From: Lasiosphaeris hirsuta
Taxonomy: Eukaryota > Ascomycota > Sordariomycetes > Sordariales > Lasiosphaeriaceae
Assembly (NCBI GenBank): GCA_030549175.1
Contig: JAUKUA010000006.1
Location: 4,154,001 to 4,218,000, forward strand
Direction of reading: 5' to 3'
DNA length: 64,000 nt
The notes under the pieces are model-generated. The model worked only from the letters and a program-made list of their open reading frames with translations, did no database searches and was not told the origin of the DNA. Below are positions 1 through 11,638 of the stretch, one piece after another. Position 1 is the first letter of the stretch, and each line of letters begins with the position of its first letter. The position numbers and the translations under genes were made by a program.

Positions 1-2
1 GC

Positions 3-104
3 CAGCGCTTCAAGTTATGCAACACCCTAGGCATCATGACGCTCGACGAGGAAACATATGTCGACCGAGTTGCCCGTCGGGTGAAGCGGTGGGGCGGTAT
101 CTAG
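3..104 (+). CDS. 3' end of an unidentified gene (partial)
   Basis: An open frame enters from the left edge and ends at TAG 102-104, giving the last 33 residues of a protein (contains LDEETYVDRVARRVKRWGGI). The stretch is charged and helix-like and reads like the C-terminus of a globular protein. I do not recognise the family, and the rest lies outside the window. Coding status is inferred only from the amino-acid character and from the absence of a competing gene here. Confidence 0.5.
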   Translation, partial: QRFKLCNTLGIMTLDEETYVDRVARRVKRWGGI

Positions 105-722
105 GAGGGGCCTGGCCTGATTATGCTTGGAAAGCCGCCGACCCTTCCGCATGAGTCCGAATTCTGCGAGGGTTGCAAGGCAATGTGTTGCCCGGAAAGC
201 GGCTGGAATCTGAGTGCTGGGACCGTTTGGATATCTGGGTAGGTTGAGGTTTTCTGCCAGTCATACGTATAGAAGTGGGACAGGGAGATGGTGGTCAGAA
301 AATGTACTTATTCCTGTACGTGCTTCAAATCGAAGCATCCAAACTACCAAGTCATCAGCTCCGTGAAAACAGGCGATAAAAGGGGAGAGAACAACAAACA
401 CAACCCATCAGACAAACGCTCAATGGAGGAGTGGATCTCCCCCTCAGAGGCGTCACGTCTCGACCGGCACGCACCCGACCCCGACGTCGCCCCAGCCAAT
501 CTCCATCATCCAGGCCATGCAGGCGGGCGTTGTCCATCGGCTGCTTGCATCGCTAGCTTGTTTGCCCTCGAGATAGACCGACCGATAACAGCCAAACCGA
601 GGGACCACGGCCGCCCTCGAAGATGATCCACCTCACGGCAATCAACATCTTGACATGCAACAGCCCAGGATATCAGCCCGGCCGCACATCGCAGTGCAGA
701 CAAGACATCCAACACCACAACC
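105..722. other. Intergenic region upstream of the FAD oxidoreductase
   Basis: No convincing gene is seen. The interval probably holds the terminator of the left-edge gene and the promoter and 5' leader of the oxidoreductase that starts at 723. Short open frames in it have no protein-like composition. Confidence 0.5.
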
Positions 723-2278
723 ATGGACGAGCGCGCACGCATCCCCGTCTCCCTCCCCCACGACAACCCAACAACAAGCTACTGGCAAGACCCACCCGAC
801 GCCTCCATTGCCTCGCTCCGCACGACCCCCGCGCTGCCCTCTTCCGCCGACATCATCGTCATCGGCAGCGGCATCACCGGCGCCGCCGTAGCCTGGAACC
901 TGCTCCAAAGCAGCAACGATGACACCCCCAAAAGAAACATCGTAATGCTCGAGGCCCGCGAGGCCTGCTCCGGCGCGACAGGGCGGAACGGTCCGTTCTC
1001 CCCCCTCCCCCCCCCTCTCTCCTAAACAGTCTCTCCAAATCTGACGCAAGAGATACAGGCGGCCACACAAAAGCAGCCTCGTACCGTACCTTTCCCTCCC
1101 ACACCTCGGACCTCGGCACCCCGACAGCGGTCCAAATCGCACGCCTCGAGCTATCCAACATCTTCGCCGTCCAATCCTTCGCACGCGATCATGCCATCGA
1201 CTGCGACCTGTCCGCCTGCGACACCATCGACGTGATCTACGATGCCGCACAATGGGTCCAGGCACAAGACTCGGTGGCCGCGATGCGCGAAGCGCTGGGG
1301 GCCGACGACCCAGCAGCGCGATACACGCTCCTCTCCCCCTCCGAAGTGCGCGACAGGTTCTACATACACGACGGGGAGTTTGAGGGGGTGGAGCAAAAGG
1401 TTTATGGGGGGGTGGTGTACCATGCGGGAAGTTTGTCGGCGTATAAGTTTGGGGTTGGGGTGCTCAAGCTGTGCCTCGCACAGGGGTTGAACTTGCAAAC
1501 GCACACGCCTGCGCTGTCGCTTTCTCGCGATGGGGATGGGCAGTGGACGGTGGAGACACCCCGGGGCGTCATCTCGGCGCCGCGGGTCGTTCTCGGCACC
1601 AACGGGTACACGGCACGTCTTGTGCCCGCCTTCCAGGGGGCTATTGTGCCGCTGCGCGGGCAAATTACGGCGCACCGCCCGGGTGCTAACCTCCGGGCCA
1701 AGGGCCCGCTGCCGACCACGTATAGTTTTATCTATGAGGCCGGCTACGAGTACATGGTCCCACGCCGCTCGGCCGACCCCTCCGCCGGCGGTGACATCAT
1801 CATGGGTGGTGGCCTGGTAAGAGCGCCTGGCGAAGGACTGGAAGAGTATGGGACGACCGACGACACGAGCATCAACCCTATCATCAGCGAGTACTTACAC
1901 GAGACGACGCCGCGGTACTTCGGGTCGGATTGGGGAGAGGATGACGAGCGGGGACGGGCCCGCGCCGAATGGACGGGGATCATGGGGTACAGCCCGGACG
2001 GGTTCCCGTTTGTCGGGGAGATGCCCGGGCCCGGGCCGGAGAACGAGGGGTTGTGGGTGAGCGGAAGCTTTCAGGGGCACGGCATGGTGTTGTGCTGGGT
2101 GTGCGCGAAGGCACTGGTGGAGATGATGGAGGGGCGGGACGGGGATGAACTGGAGGCATGGTTCCCTGAGGTGTTCAGGGTGAGCGAGGAGCGCATGGCT
2201 AAGAGGTTCGAAGGGAGGCTGCATACCAGCGCGGCGCCAAAGAACGCAGACGGGGAGGGGGAAAGGGAGGGGCAGTAG
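723..2278 (+). CDS. FAD-dependent oxidoreductase, DAO family
   Basis: Two exons, 723-990 and 1059-2278, give 495 residues. The 68-nt intron uses a GTCCGT donor, a CTGAC branch site and ATACAG. Joining restores the family signature GATGRNGGHTKAASYR, which is split by the intron. Residues 44-59 (IIVIGSGITGAAVAWN) form the GxGxxG dinucleotide-binding fold, and LPSSADIIVIG precedes it as is usual. The C-terminal half has the DAO closing motif around WTGIMGYSPDGFPFVGEMPG and GSFQGHGMVLCWVCAKAL. Family members oxidise amines, amino acids or sarcosine-like substrates with FAD; the substrate here cannot be told. No signal peptide or membrane segment is seen, so it is probably soluble. It is followed by almost 2.9 kb without a gene, so there is no evident cluster. 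Confidence 0.9.
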
Positions 2279-5162
2279 AGGTTAGCGAAGCTGCACTGTG
2301 AAGGAGGGATGCGCCTTGGCGTCGAGATAGCGAGCGATGAACAGTGTCTGGCGTCAACGTCGACGCTTGGGCTCTGGGCTTACACACACCGTACACACAA
2401 AAAGATCAAAGCCCGCGCGTTATCTTGGGCGCCAGGGGTGGGGGTGAACTGGAGTTCTAAGACATGTTTGCTTGCCAAGTCATGACGGTGAGGGAGCAAT
2501 GGCGGCCTCGGCGCAATTGCGGGACGGTTCGGCAGGCTGGCGGAGTGCCAGATCGTTGGGCCGTCCCAAGAGTCGGCGGGGATGGAGGATGGAAAATGGA
2601 ATGTGCCATGCACCCATTCGCAATTTCGCCCTTGTATTCCATATAAGTGGGACGATGTGAATTGGTGATTGCCACACCTCTCCACCGGCATGTTGCGTGC
2701 CCTGCTGCGTACGCGCTGCTGCGTGCCTAAAGTACCGCTGTTGCGATGCACTTGGTTCTGCCAGCAAACCTGGGCCAAGACACTATATTCGCAAACTGGT
2801 AGCAGGTGATCGACGCGCTCCAAGCTGGCGGTGTGAGTCGTGATGCGCGCAGCAACTGGAAAGGCGAGCCGAGCGAGCTTGCTGCAGCTTGTTTGACCGG
2901 CCCCAGTCGAGAGATTCTGGGCCGTCCAAGTCGGGTTGGTCCATCCGTTGCTTGTGCAGGTGGCGATGGCCCTGCAATGTGTCTTCGCCTGTGCCCTCCC
3001 TCGGCATCGCTGAATGTGGTATGCCATCTGGAGCTTCTGCTGGCTGCCCAAGGCAGTTAGGGTCGTTTGTGAGGGGAATGGCGGGCGAATGGCGAGCTTG
3101 CCTTGGACCAAACAAGATGCGTTTGTCCCCCCCTGGACCCTGCTAGGACCCTGTGACCCTGCGACCCTCAAGCGACGCTGTCCAGGATCAATTCATGCAC
3201 GGCTTCGACAGCGATGCAGAAGAAGACGACGAGAGGGGAACTAAAAAAGACGCAAAATGCAGGATGTGGACATGAAGCTGAGAGTGTCAGTGCTGCTGCA
3301 ATTGGCATTCCGATAGAAATGGAGAGACTATGGAAGCCGAACGCCTGGAGCCAACCGCCCGAGCACCTGGGCATTTTGCTGGATTGTTGGATGGAAGAGA
3401 TGGAGGACCCGGAAGCTGCAAGAGGTTGCGACGGGGCGTTCCAGCCAACTGGGACGCGAAGTCCCTGCCACCTGCCGCCTGCCACCTCACAGCGGGGGCC
3501 CCTCTTCCAAGTTTTCTTCCTTCCACCTCTCCGAGTTTTCCATGTTTGTCCTGCCTGTCTTCGATCTTTTGCGTGCTGGGCACACTCCCGCATCGTTTTG
3601 CGGCGCCACCATGCCTGACACCTGCCCGTGCCGCCCAGCTGGATTTGCCCTGTCTCTGATCTTTTCCCTGGCCCCGACTCCTCCCGCCATGGCGACTGCA
3701 GGCGTCCCACGAGCGCTTGCTGCCACCTCGGCCACCCTCGTGCCCCCCTTTTGTCCACAGTTTGCCCACGGCCTGCCCACAAGTTGTCAAACAGCAGTTA
3801 ACGCAGGGGCAGAGGCGAAGGAGGACAGGAACAACACAGCACGACCCCGCTCGACGCACGCTCGGGCATGCTCCGGTCGTGCCCGGGACCTCTGGTCCCC
3901 GACTCGAGATGCAGATGCCGGCGGCAGTCCTGGGTAACTAGTCCCTCGGGTGCGCCCGTGGGCCATTCACGCCGCGACAGTTGGTTCGGCGGGTGTGCAG
4001 TTCTGTGGTTCCGCGGTCCTGCCAGGTTCTGCTAGCGTGGGAGTCCCACCACCCTCAACCAGACTGCTGGGACGGCCGAGTCTTACTCCGCCCTCTAGGC
4101 TCGGTCCGGCATGGCGCTCCTGCGCGCGATAGGCAGCGGAGATGGTGCTCCCAGTGCGCCTGGATGCTCTGTGATATCCGCATTTCTTGATGCGCTGCTG
4201 TGGCTGCTAGCCTGCCTTGGGACAAAGGCAGCAGTCTGGCCCGCCCTCGCCCCCGGGTCGCGAGAGTCTCTCGTCATATTTCCGACTCCAAGTCCTGGTG
4301 CTTTGTTGCGCCTGGAGTGGGACCCGTATCTCGTGCCGTTCAGTTAAGACGTGATACGTGGTATATCACCGCTCTTATAGTCTTTCCGGTGCCTGCACCC
4401 CGCCGACCCTCCGACCCCCGATCCCCGACAGACGAGACCCAAACAACCTACCTAGAGGATCCAGACGAGCCGGCAGCCACCCATCGTTCCCAGACCAAGC
4501 CTCCTTCCCGCAGTTGGGACCCGATCCAGGTTGCACCCACTGCGCCGTCTGCACCCTCATTTCGTCCTCCCTCCTGGGATTGGGCCACTGCCGCAGTCCT
4601 TCCCCAGAACTCCTGCAACCTTCACCCCCTTCAAGTCCCAGGAAACCCTAGGGAGGAAAAAAAGCGAAGCTAGTGCCGTGTCGACACGGAGTGGGACGCA
4701 AGGAACAGCGCAGCCCCTTCACCAATACCCTGCTTCTCCCCCCCCCCCCAAATCTCAACCGTCCTCTCCGATTTTTTTCTTCTTCTGCCCTATTTCTACT
4801 CGCCACCCCGTCTTACCAGACCGCCGGGACCTTACTCGGGCTCATAAGTTCTTCGCAGCCCCAACGCCCCCTTGACCGTGTAGTTGGGACCGTTTATATC
4901 TCACCGCTGAACCCCGCTTGTCTTCTGTGGCGTGAATCTGACTTGGTGTGGGAGCCTCTGATTACATCCCTACAAGTCGCCATCGGGATATAATACACCG
5001 GGACCTCCCTCAGACCAGCAGGGCATGCCACCGACAGCCCTCTTACTAATACCTCGAAACCACTGCCGCGCACCAGGGGCACCAGGGGCACCACCATCTC
5101 TCAACGGATAGCTTCCCCTTTGTAAAAAGAAACAAGCTCGCAAAGAGCTCCCCTCAATCCTA
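2279..5162. other. Long gene-free interval
   Basis: No supported gene. Open frames on either strand up to about 260 codons lack family motifs, show no codon bias and overlap one another. The right half (about 4.3-5.16 kb) is rich in C and T with several pyrimidine runs, as in fungal promoters and long 5' leaders. It probably controls the methyltransferase gene starting at 5163. Confidence 0.5.
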
Positions 5163-6892
5163 ATGAGCTCCAAAAGACCCGGGCCCGGGCGCGGACTCGG
5201 CCGCAGCCGCGGCAAGGACCCCGCATCGCCGCCATCGTCCATCAATACCGAGATTGCCGTCGGCGGCTCCTCCCCCTCTCCCGACGAAGAATCCGAGCTC
5301 TACGCCGCCGTCGAAGCCTCGGCATACCGCCCGCGCACCGGTCCCATGCACCACTACCACATCCCGCCGTCCGCCCCGGCCAGCTCCGCCTCGGCCTCTG
5401 CGACCGAGTCGCGCGGGTCTGGACACGACGGCGACGACGCATCGAGCAGTGGTAGCCATCGCGCGGGGGCGGCAGCCGACGAGGAGGACGCGGACGAGGA
5501 GGACCAGGATGATACTACCCCCTCGGGGGGTAGCTCGGTGCACGCCCATGTGTACGAGGGCGGGCTGCGGTACCACGCGTTCCGCGACGGCAAGTATGCG
5601 TTCCCCAACGACGAGGTGGAGCAGAACCGCGACGATATGAAGCACTCGATGAGTTTGCTGCTCTGCCACGGGGACTACTTTTACGCCCCGATCGAGGAGG
5701 TGCTGGCGGCGGGTGGGGCCGAGGTTTTGGATCTGGGTAAGCTCCCCCCTATCTGATCGCTTACTCAGGGCTGCATTGTCCACCGCTTGTGAGGTTGTTG
5801 GACTGACCCCTGAGTGTTGCGCAAACAGGCACTGGAACGGGCATTTGGGCCATTGAGCGTAAGTGGCTTGCGGGTTTCCCTCCTGTTGGGAATTGAGTTC
5901 GGGGTACGGCAGATGGCCGACACGTAGACGAATGGGAGCCGGCGCGTGTTTCGGGTAGCGGCCTTGTGCCACCCTACCTGCACCGTCCCGGGGGTTCGGT
6001 ACTTTTCGGTATCACGGACCGGCAACCGCGCTGCAGGTCGGCTTTCAGGTCCGGGCCTGGAGGTGGCATGGCCGGACCGGTTCGGCCAATTGAGTAGCAC
6101 GGGTGGCCAGACGAGGAAAGCCAGCTAACAGTTGCCCCAACAGTCGGCGACAAGTACCCCGAGGCCAAGATCACGGGCATCGACCTGTCGCCAATCCAGC
6201 CCAACTTTGTGCCGCAAAACGTCCACTTCTTCGTCGATGACTTTGAGGAAGACTGGGTCGACGCAGACAACAAGTACGACTATATCCACATCCGCCACAC
6301 CCTCTTCTCCATCCGCGACCGCGACCTCCTGTTCCAGCGCGCCTTGCGGTATGTCTCTCTCTCTCTCTCTCCTCTCCCCCTTTTGCCCCCCCCCCCGCCA
6401 TATACTAGTATCTAACCCCTCTGCCCCCGCCCCAGACACCTCAAACCTGGCGGCTACCTCGAGCTCCAAGAGCTGCACTTCGCCCCGCAGTGCGACGACA
6501 ACTCGCTCACCCCGCAGATGCCCTACGCCTTCCGCGACTACATCGCCTTCCTCGACGCGGGCCTTCGCGCGCTCGGGTCCGAGCTGCACGCCGTGCGCAC
6601 GCTGCCCGAGGACCTGCACGCCGCGGGGTTCGAGGACGTCGAGGCGGCCACGCACAAGTGCCCGCTGGGGCTATGGCCACGCGACCGGCGGCTGCGCCTG
6701 TGCGGGCTCTTCCTCCGTACCGCCGTCATGGACGGGCTGCGGGGGCTGAGCCGGCGGCCGCTCATCGCGCTGGGATGGACGCAGTTGCAGATCGAAATGT
6801 TCCTGGTCGATGTGCGTAAGGCCGTTATGGATACTAAGGTGCATGCGTATTTCGGGTTTCATGTGGTTTATGGGCGGAAGCCGCTGGCCTGA
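5163..6892 (+). CDS. LaeA-like SAM-dependent methyltransferase
   Basis: Four exons, 5163-5736, 5829-5858, 6144-6348 and 6436-6892, give 421 residues. The first ATG after a stop is used. Residues 1-125 are low-complexity (Ser, Pro, Asp, Glu). The methyltransferase fold follows: KYAFPNDEVEQNRDD, then motif I LDLGTGTGIWAIE (from residue 189, split over introns 1 and 2), PEAKITGIDLSPIQP, the acidic DYIHIRHTLFSI, and LKPGGYLELQE. This order and wording are those of the LaeA/Methyltransf_23 group of Pezizomycotina, whose members either act with velvet proteins in global regulation or methylate small molecules. No biosynthetic cluster lies beside it, so a specific role cannot be assigned. Intron 2 is 285 nt, unusually long here. 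Intron 3 carries a CT run followed by a C run. Confidence 0.88.
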
Positions 6893-8344
6893 GGCGGCCT
6901 TGACGGTGGCGACGTGTCCTGCGGGGGACGGTTGGAAGGCGTGGGGTTCTGCAACGACATCACGCGCATCACGACCGAAGACACCATACGAAAACGACAT
7001 GCACGAACGTTACGAGACACGATCTAGACTTTTTTCTTCTTTTTGTTCACATCATCCGGAGGCAAGATTTGGATTGTGCATTTGCATTATTAGTACTCAC
7101 GACGGCACCTACGGTCTGTTTGGTCTCACAGGGCGGAACAAGGCCGAATGAGGGGACGGGATGGCATGGGACGGTATGGAACGACCGGCGATCATCATGA
7201 TACCCAGGGAGCACTGTCCGACATGATTGGAGAGCCGGATACATATGGAGCATTTACTGGATGGGCAATGACGGCGGGTCGTTGCGTGTGTTTACAGGGA
7301 CGCGAGTTACATATCAGTGTTTATCGATACCTGGGTAGCCGTTTTGATTCCTGCTGGGAGGGAATAGTTCAGGGGTAATGTGCAGGGCGCTACTTGTTTG
7401 TATCTGCTGTTACACATACACATACCCTCTAGATGAGGTGTGCCAGTGGTGTATGGTGATAATGACACGTCTCCATGGGGAACACTCTACTCATGTCATA
7501 CTGTCCTTGGTCATGTGCTGCCATCTCCGCTGGAGTGCTTCGCTTCCCAGCACAGCACAGGCTGAAATGGGTCCCCGCCCGCAAGGACTCTGACTAGTTC
7601 TCAGCCGGTAAGTATCGACAATGAGTCCCCCCCCCCCCCCCTCTTATCATTTTATGAAGAAAAAGACTAAGATACCTAGGTAGCCATAAAAATAGAAACC
7701 AAAATGGCAAAAGCTCACCGCCCAGCCCCCCTTGGACGGCCCTCTCTACTTTCTTGGGAGAGAGAGGGCGGGCCAGAGGAGGTGGTGGTTACCAAAATCC
7801 CCGGACGGATTTTCCTCGAACGTGAATCGAACTCATAGCCTGGCTATCGAGTCAGGGCTAACGATACTGGCGAGTCTAGTTGTCGTCAAGTCGGCACCCC
7901 CGCCGCTGGGTTATTGTACTCCAGTGACGGGGGTGTTATTTGACAAGAAACTGGACCTCATATATATACCGTCGCTACCGTCTGGACGCCTGCTCGATCG
8001 GTAAAATCCTGGTGCCCGATCTGAGAGGCCCCAGGCTCCCGAATTTCAAGTACAATCCCTATCGGGGGTTTCGCAGCCAGTGAGCTTTTGCCGTCATCGT
8101 TTATTTTTATTTTATTTTCCTTTCCTTTTCCTCTTCGCAGTACCATGGGTCAATGCCAAACACCATCGGCCATCAAACACACAAGAAAAGGTGTCATACC
8201 ACAACCACTCCAGCAGAGCACTAGAAACTAGTCACCACCGGGGCAGCAGCCACCTCTGTGGCAGAACGACATACCGATACGCCTCGGCTTGCTTTTAGTC
8301 CGGTCACCTGCAGCGGCTACTTTGTGGCCGTTTGCCCGGATGTA
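6893..8344. other. Intergenic, no gene seen
   Basis: Between the methyltransferase and the minisatellite I find no coding evidence. A poly-C run lies at about 7627-7641. A B-box-like stretch near 7825-7840 does not fold into a tRNA. Confidence 0.45.
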
Positions 8345-8464
8345 AACAGCAACAGCAATAGCAACAGCAATAGCAACAGCAATAGCAACAGCAATAGCAA
8401 CAGCAATAGCAACAGCAATAGCAACAGCAATAGCAACAGCAATAGCAACAGCAATAGCAATAGC
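8345..8464. repeat. 12-bp tandem repeat (AACAGCAATAGC)n
   Basis: About ten near-perfect copies of a 12-bp unit, a CAR-type compound microsatellite. Because the period is a multiple of three and the unit lacks stops in several frames, it creates open frames on both strands (Asn-Ser or poly-Leu/Ala-Ile) that are not genes. It lies downstream of the homogentisate dioxygenase stop codon and may be in its 3' UTR or beyond it. Confidence 0.95.
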
Positions 8465-8547
8465 ACCATCAGACACCAGCATACCGGCAAGTCACGGTGG
8501 TATCCATCTCCATTACACAATGCTCACAGTCAACATACACAACGCAT

Positions 8548-10034
8548 TCACTCCAACAAATGCCCCCTCGCCGCCTCACCAGTCCCCTTCCAATGGACCT
8601 TCAGCTCCCCCCAGCTATGCTCGCTGTAATCCTCCTGCACCTTGCGACACCTCTTCAGCGCCCAGTCCGTCACGCCCACCATCAGACAGCTCTCAAACAT
8701 GAAGGCGCAGCTCCCGCCGCCCACCTTGGCCGGCTTCAGCTCGGCGTTCCTCGCGCCCTCATAGCTGTCGGCGTCGGGCCCGTGCCCGCTCATGACGTTG
8801 TGCAGACTGGCGCCGCCGGGCTCGAAGCCGCCCTTGCCGCCCTTCTTGGCGTCGTACCCGCCCTGGATCAGGCCCATGAACTCGCTCATGGTGTTGCGGT
8901 GGTACCAGGGCGGGCGGAACGTGTTCTCACCGACGAGCCAGCGCGGGGGGAAGATGACAAAGTCGGCGACGGCGGTGCCCGGACGGTCCGAGGGCGCCGA
9001 GAGCACGGTGAAGATGGACGGGTCCGGGTGGTCGAACGAGATAGACCCGATGGTGTTGAACCGCCCGAGATCGTACTTGTACGGGTAGTACCCGCCGTGC
9101 CAGGCCACGACGTCGAACGGGGTGTGCACCTGCGTCGTGACGAACAGCTCCTGGTTGAACTTGGCCGTGACCCGGTACCGCCTCCCCGCCCCGACATCCT
9201 CATCAAAGCACGCCCGCGGCGCCATGAAATCCCTCGCGTTCGCCAGCCCGTTGCTCCCGATGGGCCCCAGCTCCGGCAGCGCGAAATGCCCCTGCCACAG
9301 CTCCAGCGCGTACCCCCTCGCGCTGCCGCCGCCGCCCACCACCTCGACCCGGAACCGCACGCCGCGGGGGATGACGCAGATCTCCATGGGCCGGACGAGC
9401 AGCCAGCCAAACTCGGTGCGCACGTCGAGCGCGCCCTCCTGCGGGACCAGCAGCAGGTCGCCGTCGGCGCTGTAGAAGGCCGCGTCAGGCGCCATGCTCG
9501 CCGAGCACGCGTATACGAACACGGCCAGGCCCTGCTTGAGCGTCGGGTCGCCCGCGGCCGCGAGCCGGTGCAGCCCCGCGACGAAGTCGGTGCCGGCCGG
9601 CGCGTGGTCGAAGGGGTCCCAGCGGAGCTGGTTAGGGATGTAGTGCAGCTCGTCAGCGTCGTCGTCATGCTGCTCGGAGGGGGACGGGGACGGGGACGGG
9701 GACGGGGACAGGGACGGTGACGGGGATGTCGCCGGGGCGAAGGGCGCGTGGGTGCACGAGGGCAGGATGCGGTAGAGCCATGACTGTTTGTTCTCGTGGC
9801 GAGGCGCGGTGAAGGCGGTGCCAGAGAGCTTCTCGGCGTAGAGGCCCAGCGGGGGCTTTTGGGGCGAGTTGTGGCCGATGGGGAGGGCGCCGTGGACGGC
9901 TTCGGATCTGGGGAGGCGGGACGGGTGAGTTTGGGACCGAGGTGGAGAGGGGGAGGGGGCACTTACTCGAGGTAGGAGTCGAAACCGTTGAGGTAGCGGT
10001 ACTTTTCTTTGACGTCAAAGGCAGTGACGGGCAT
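8548..10034 (-). CDS. hmgA: Homogentisate 1,2-dioxygenase
   Basis: Two exons on the minus strand, 10034-9967 and 9907-8548, give 475 residues; the 59-nt intron runs from GTAAGT to CCCCAG. The protein opens the aromatic ring of homogentisate to maleylacetoacetate in Phe/Tyr catabolism, using non-haem Fe(II). Recognised blocks are [20 protein letters not shown] near the N-terminus, [48 protein letters not shown] and the metal site region [15 protein letters not shown] followed by [11 protein letters not shown] (His, Glu and His ligands of the family). Length matches the family apart from one insertion: a hexamer repeat near 9680-9725 encodes a run of Ser-Pro dipeptides and then Asp residues, just before the IPNQLRW block. 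The usual partner genes maiA and fahA are not adjacent. Confidence 0.95.
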
Positions 10035-11003
10035 CTTCACGGGGCGATGGGGTGCTGCTGCTGCTGTTGTGTTGGATGGAGAGGAAAAGAGACGACGGGC
10101 GCATTTCACAGGATGCGCCATCTTATGAGCCCCCAAGCTCTGGCCAAGGTAAGTAGTTCCAAGTTATTTCCAGCTCCCGATCGGACAGCCGGAGGGCGCA
10201 GAGGCAAGCTTTGTGCCGTCATGGTGTCGGTTCGGCGCAAAAACGCAGTGTAAGCTTGACCATGGCCGCAATTCCGCGCTGGCGGCCACCAGCTGCTGTT
10301 GCTGACGCCGACAGTAGCCGAAGCTAGGCGTCGCTCGTCGCCCGCGCTCTCAGTAACTACGTCAGTACCACTGAGCACCACCCATCTCACTTTGGCGCAA
10401 GACGGACGATGGATCCACATTGAAAAACAGGAGCGATAAGCTCGACGACAGAAACACGAGCTGGTAATCTGGGGCCGACGCCTTGGCACGGGACGAAGAG
10501 CAAAATGTTTCAATCGCTGCAGGTACACACAGCCAGCACGTTTACCGTCCTAACGGCCCGGACACACCCGCAACAGCCACCGTCCACAGCAAACCCCGCT
10601 TTGCCAGTGTTGCACCGCATGGAAACAGCCAGGTGTCTCCGATGCCCCGGAGCCATCAAAGACACAGGCGTGGGACATTCACTCAAGACCGCAAACAGGC
10701 AATTGGCTGGAGACGTTGTATATATTGGCAGATGGCCTCAAATCGCCCCAGCTCCGTCGTCATCGTAACAGCGGCAGACGAGTGCAGGCTCAAGCTAAAG
10801 CCGCCCCGCCCGCCCAAGAAAGCAAAACAAGTTTGATCTCTGTCTGCCAAACCATCCCGACGGGACCAGCCCCGTCAGGTCGTGTTACAAATCTATCGCA
10901 ATATCCCAGCACATCGGGCTCGGCAGCATACCGTGAGCCGAACACCGAAGAGCTAAATACGGGCCAGATATTGAGACTAGATCACTTGTCTGCGGTGGCT
11001 TCA
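10035..11003. other. Intergenic, promoter side of hmgA
   Basis: No gene is supported. The left part should hold the hmgA promoter, which fires leftward, and the right part the 3' end of the small gene at 11004. A CAG/CTG-like run (gctgctgctgctg) sits near 10052 immediately upstream of the hmgA start. Confidence 0.45.
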
Positions 11004-11638
11004 TTAGTCGTCACCACCCTTGTTCTTCTTCTTCTTCCCGCCGCCCATGTTGGACTTCCCGGCATCCTTTTGCAGGTGCACCACCAACCGTGTCCACGAC
11101 TCCTCCTTGTCCCATTCGAACCCTGCCAGGTACGGCAGCTCTAGTTCATCGTCGGCCTGGAACCAAGCATGTGAGCATGTCGTCTGCTGATGAGATGGAA
11201 GGCAAAGCTTACCCGCTTCTTGAACTGTTTGTAGATGGCATCTAGTGCATCCTTGATTGTGACTCCCTTGAGGTTCCTTGCTGTTACCTCGAGCCCCAGC
11301 GGGAAGTGTAGGTCAATCTTCTTGACCGGTGGTGTTGTGAGCAGCTTCTTGAGGTAGTCCTTCTCTTCTACCGTCGAAGGTGACGTGTTGATCTTCCATC
11401 CCAGCATCTGTGTCTCTTTGGCGATCTGAAGCTCAATCTGTTGAGCCTCTGCCGCAGCAACCCGTGTTAGCGTGAGGGGACCTCCGGAACATCCGGGCGG
11501 GGTAAACATACCCAGATCGAGGATGTTCATTACGCCATTGGCGCTTGAACTCGCTCGCCTGTGCTTGAAGCCCTCCTTAGGAGGTGATGAGGAGATGCCC
11601 TGGACGGCGGAGTCGACCTTGGTGAGTGGTTCCGACAT
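11004..11638 (-). CDS. Small fungal protein of the DUF6699 type
   Basis: Three exons on the minus strand, 11638-11512, 11448-11213 and 11156-11004, encode 171 residues. Intron 1 is 63 nt with a GCTAAC branch site; intron 2 is 56 nt. The N-terminus (MSEPLTKVDSAVQGISSSPP) is polar. The core has the pattern LGWKINTSPS, then KIDLHFPLGLEVTARNLKG, then VTIKDALDAIYKQFKKR, and a final ELPYLAGFEWDKEESWTRLV. This hydrophobic strand, short helix and conserved Trp arrangement resembles DUF6699, a fungal domain without known function. That assignment is from memory of the pattern and is moderately sure. The tail is a Lys-rich GGGKKKKNKGG. Intron 1 has no stop in frame and is a multiple of three, so a retained form would stay translatable. 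Confidence 0.75.

Noticed and set aside
2380..3171. 263-codon minus-strand frame in the long gap
   Set aside because: No domain, mixed composition, several competing frames on both strands; treated as chance.
3168..3782. 204-codon minus-strand frame
   Set aside because: Arg/Gly/Trp-rich low-quality composition with no motif and no splice context.
7811..7890. tRNA-like B-box (AGTTCGATTCAC on the minus strand)
   Set aside because: The T-arm has a mismatch and no acceptor strand or anticodon arm of correct size can be paired.
8228..8629. Open frames of poly-Asn-Ser or poly-Leu over the 12-bp repeat
   Set aside because: They exist only because the repeat lacks stops in several frames on both strands.
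8497..9720. 407-codon open frame on the plus strand
   Set aside because: It is antisense to the clear homogentisate dioxygenase gene and has a His/Arg/Pro/Val-rich shadow composition.
10046..10066. CRISPR-like or trinucleotide array near the hmgA start
   Set aside because: Only a short GCTGCTGCTG run; no spaced repeats. CRISPR arrays are not expected in a fungus.
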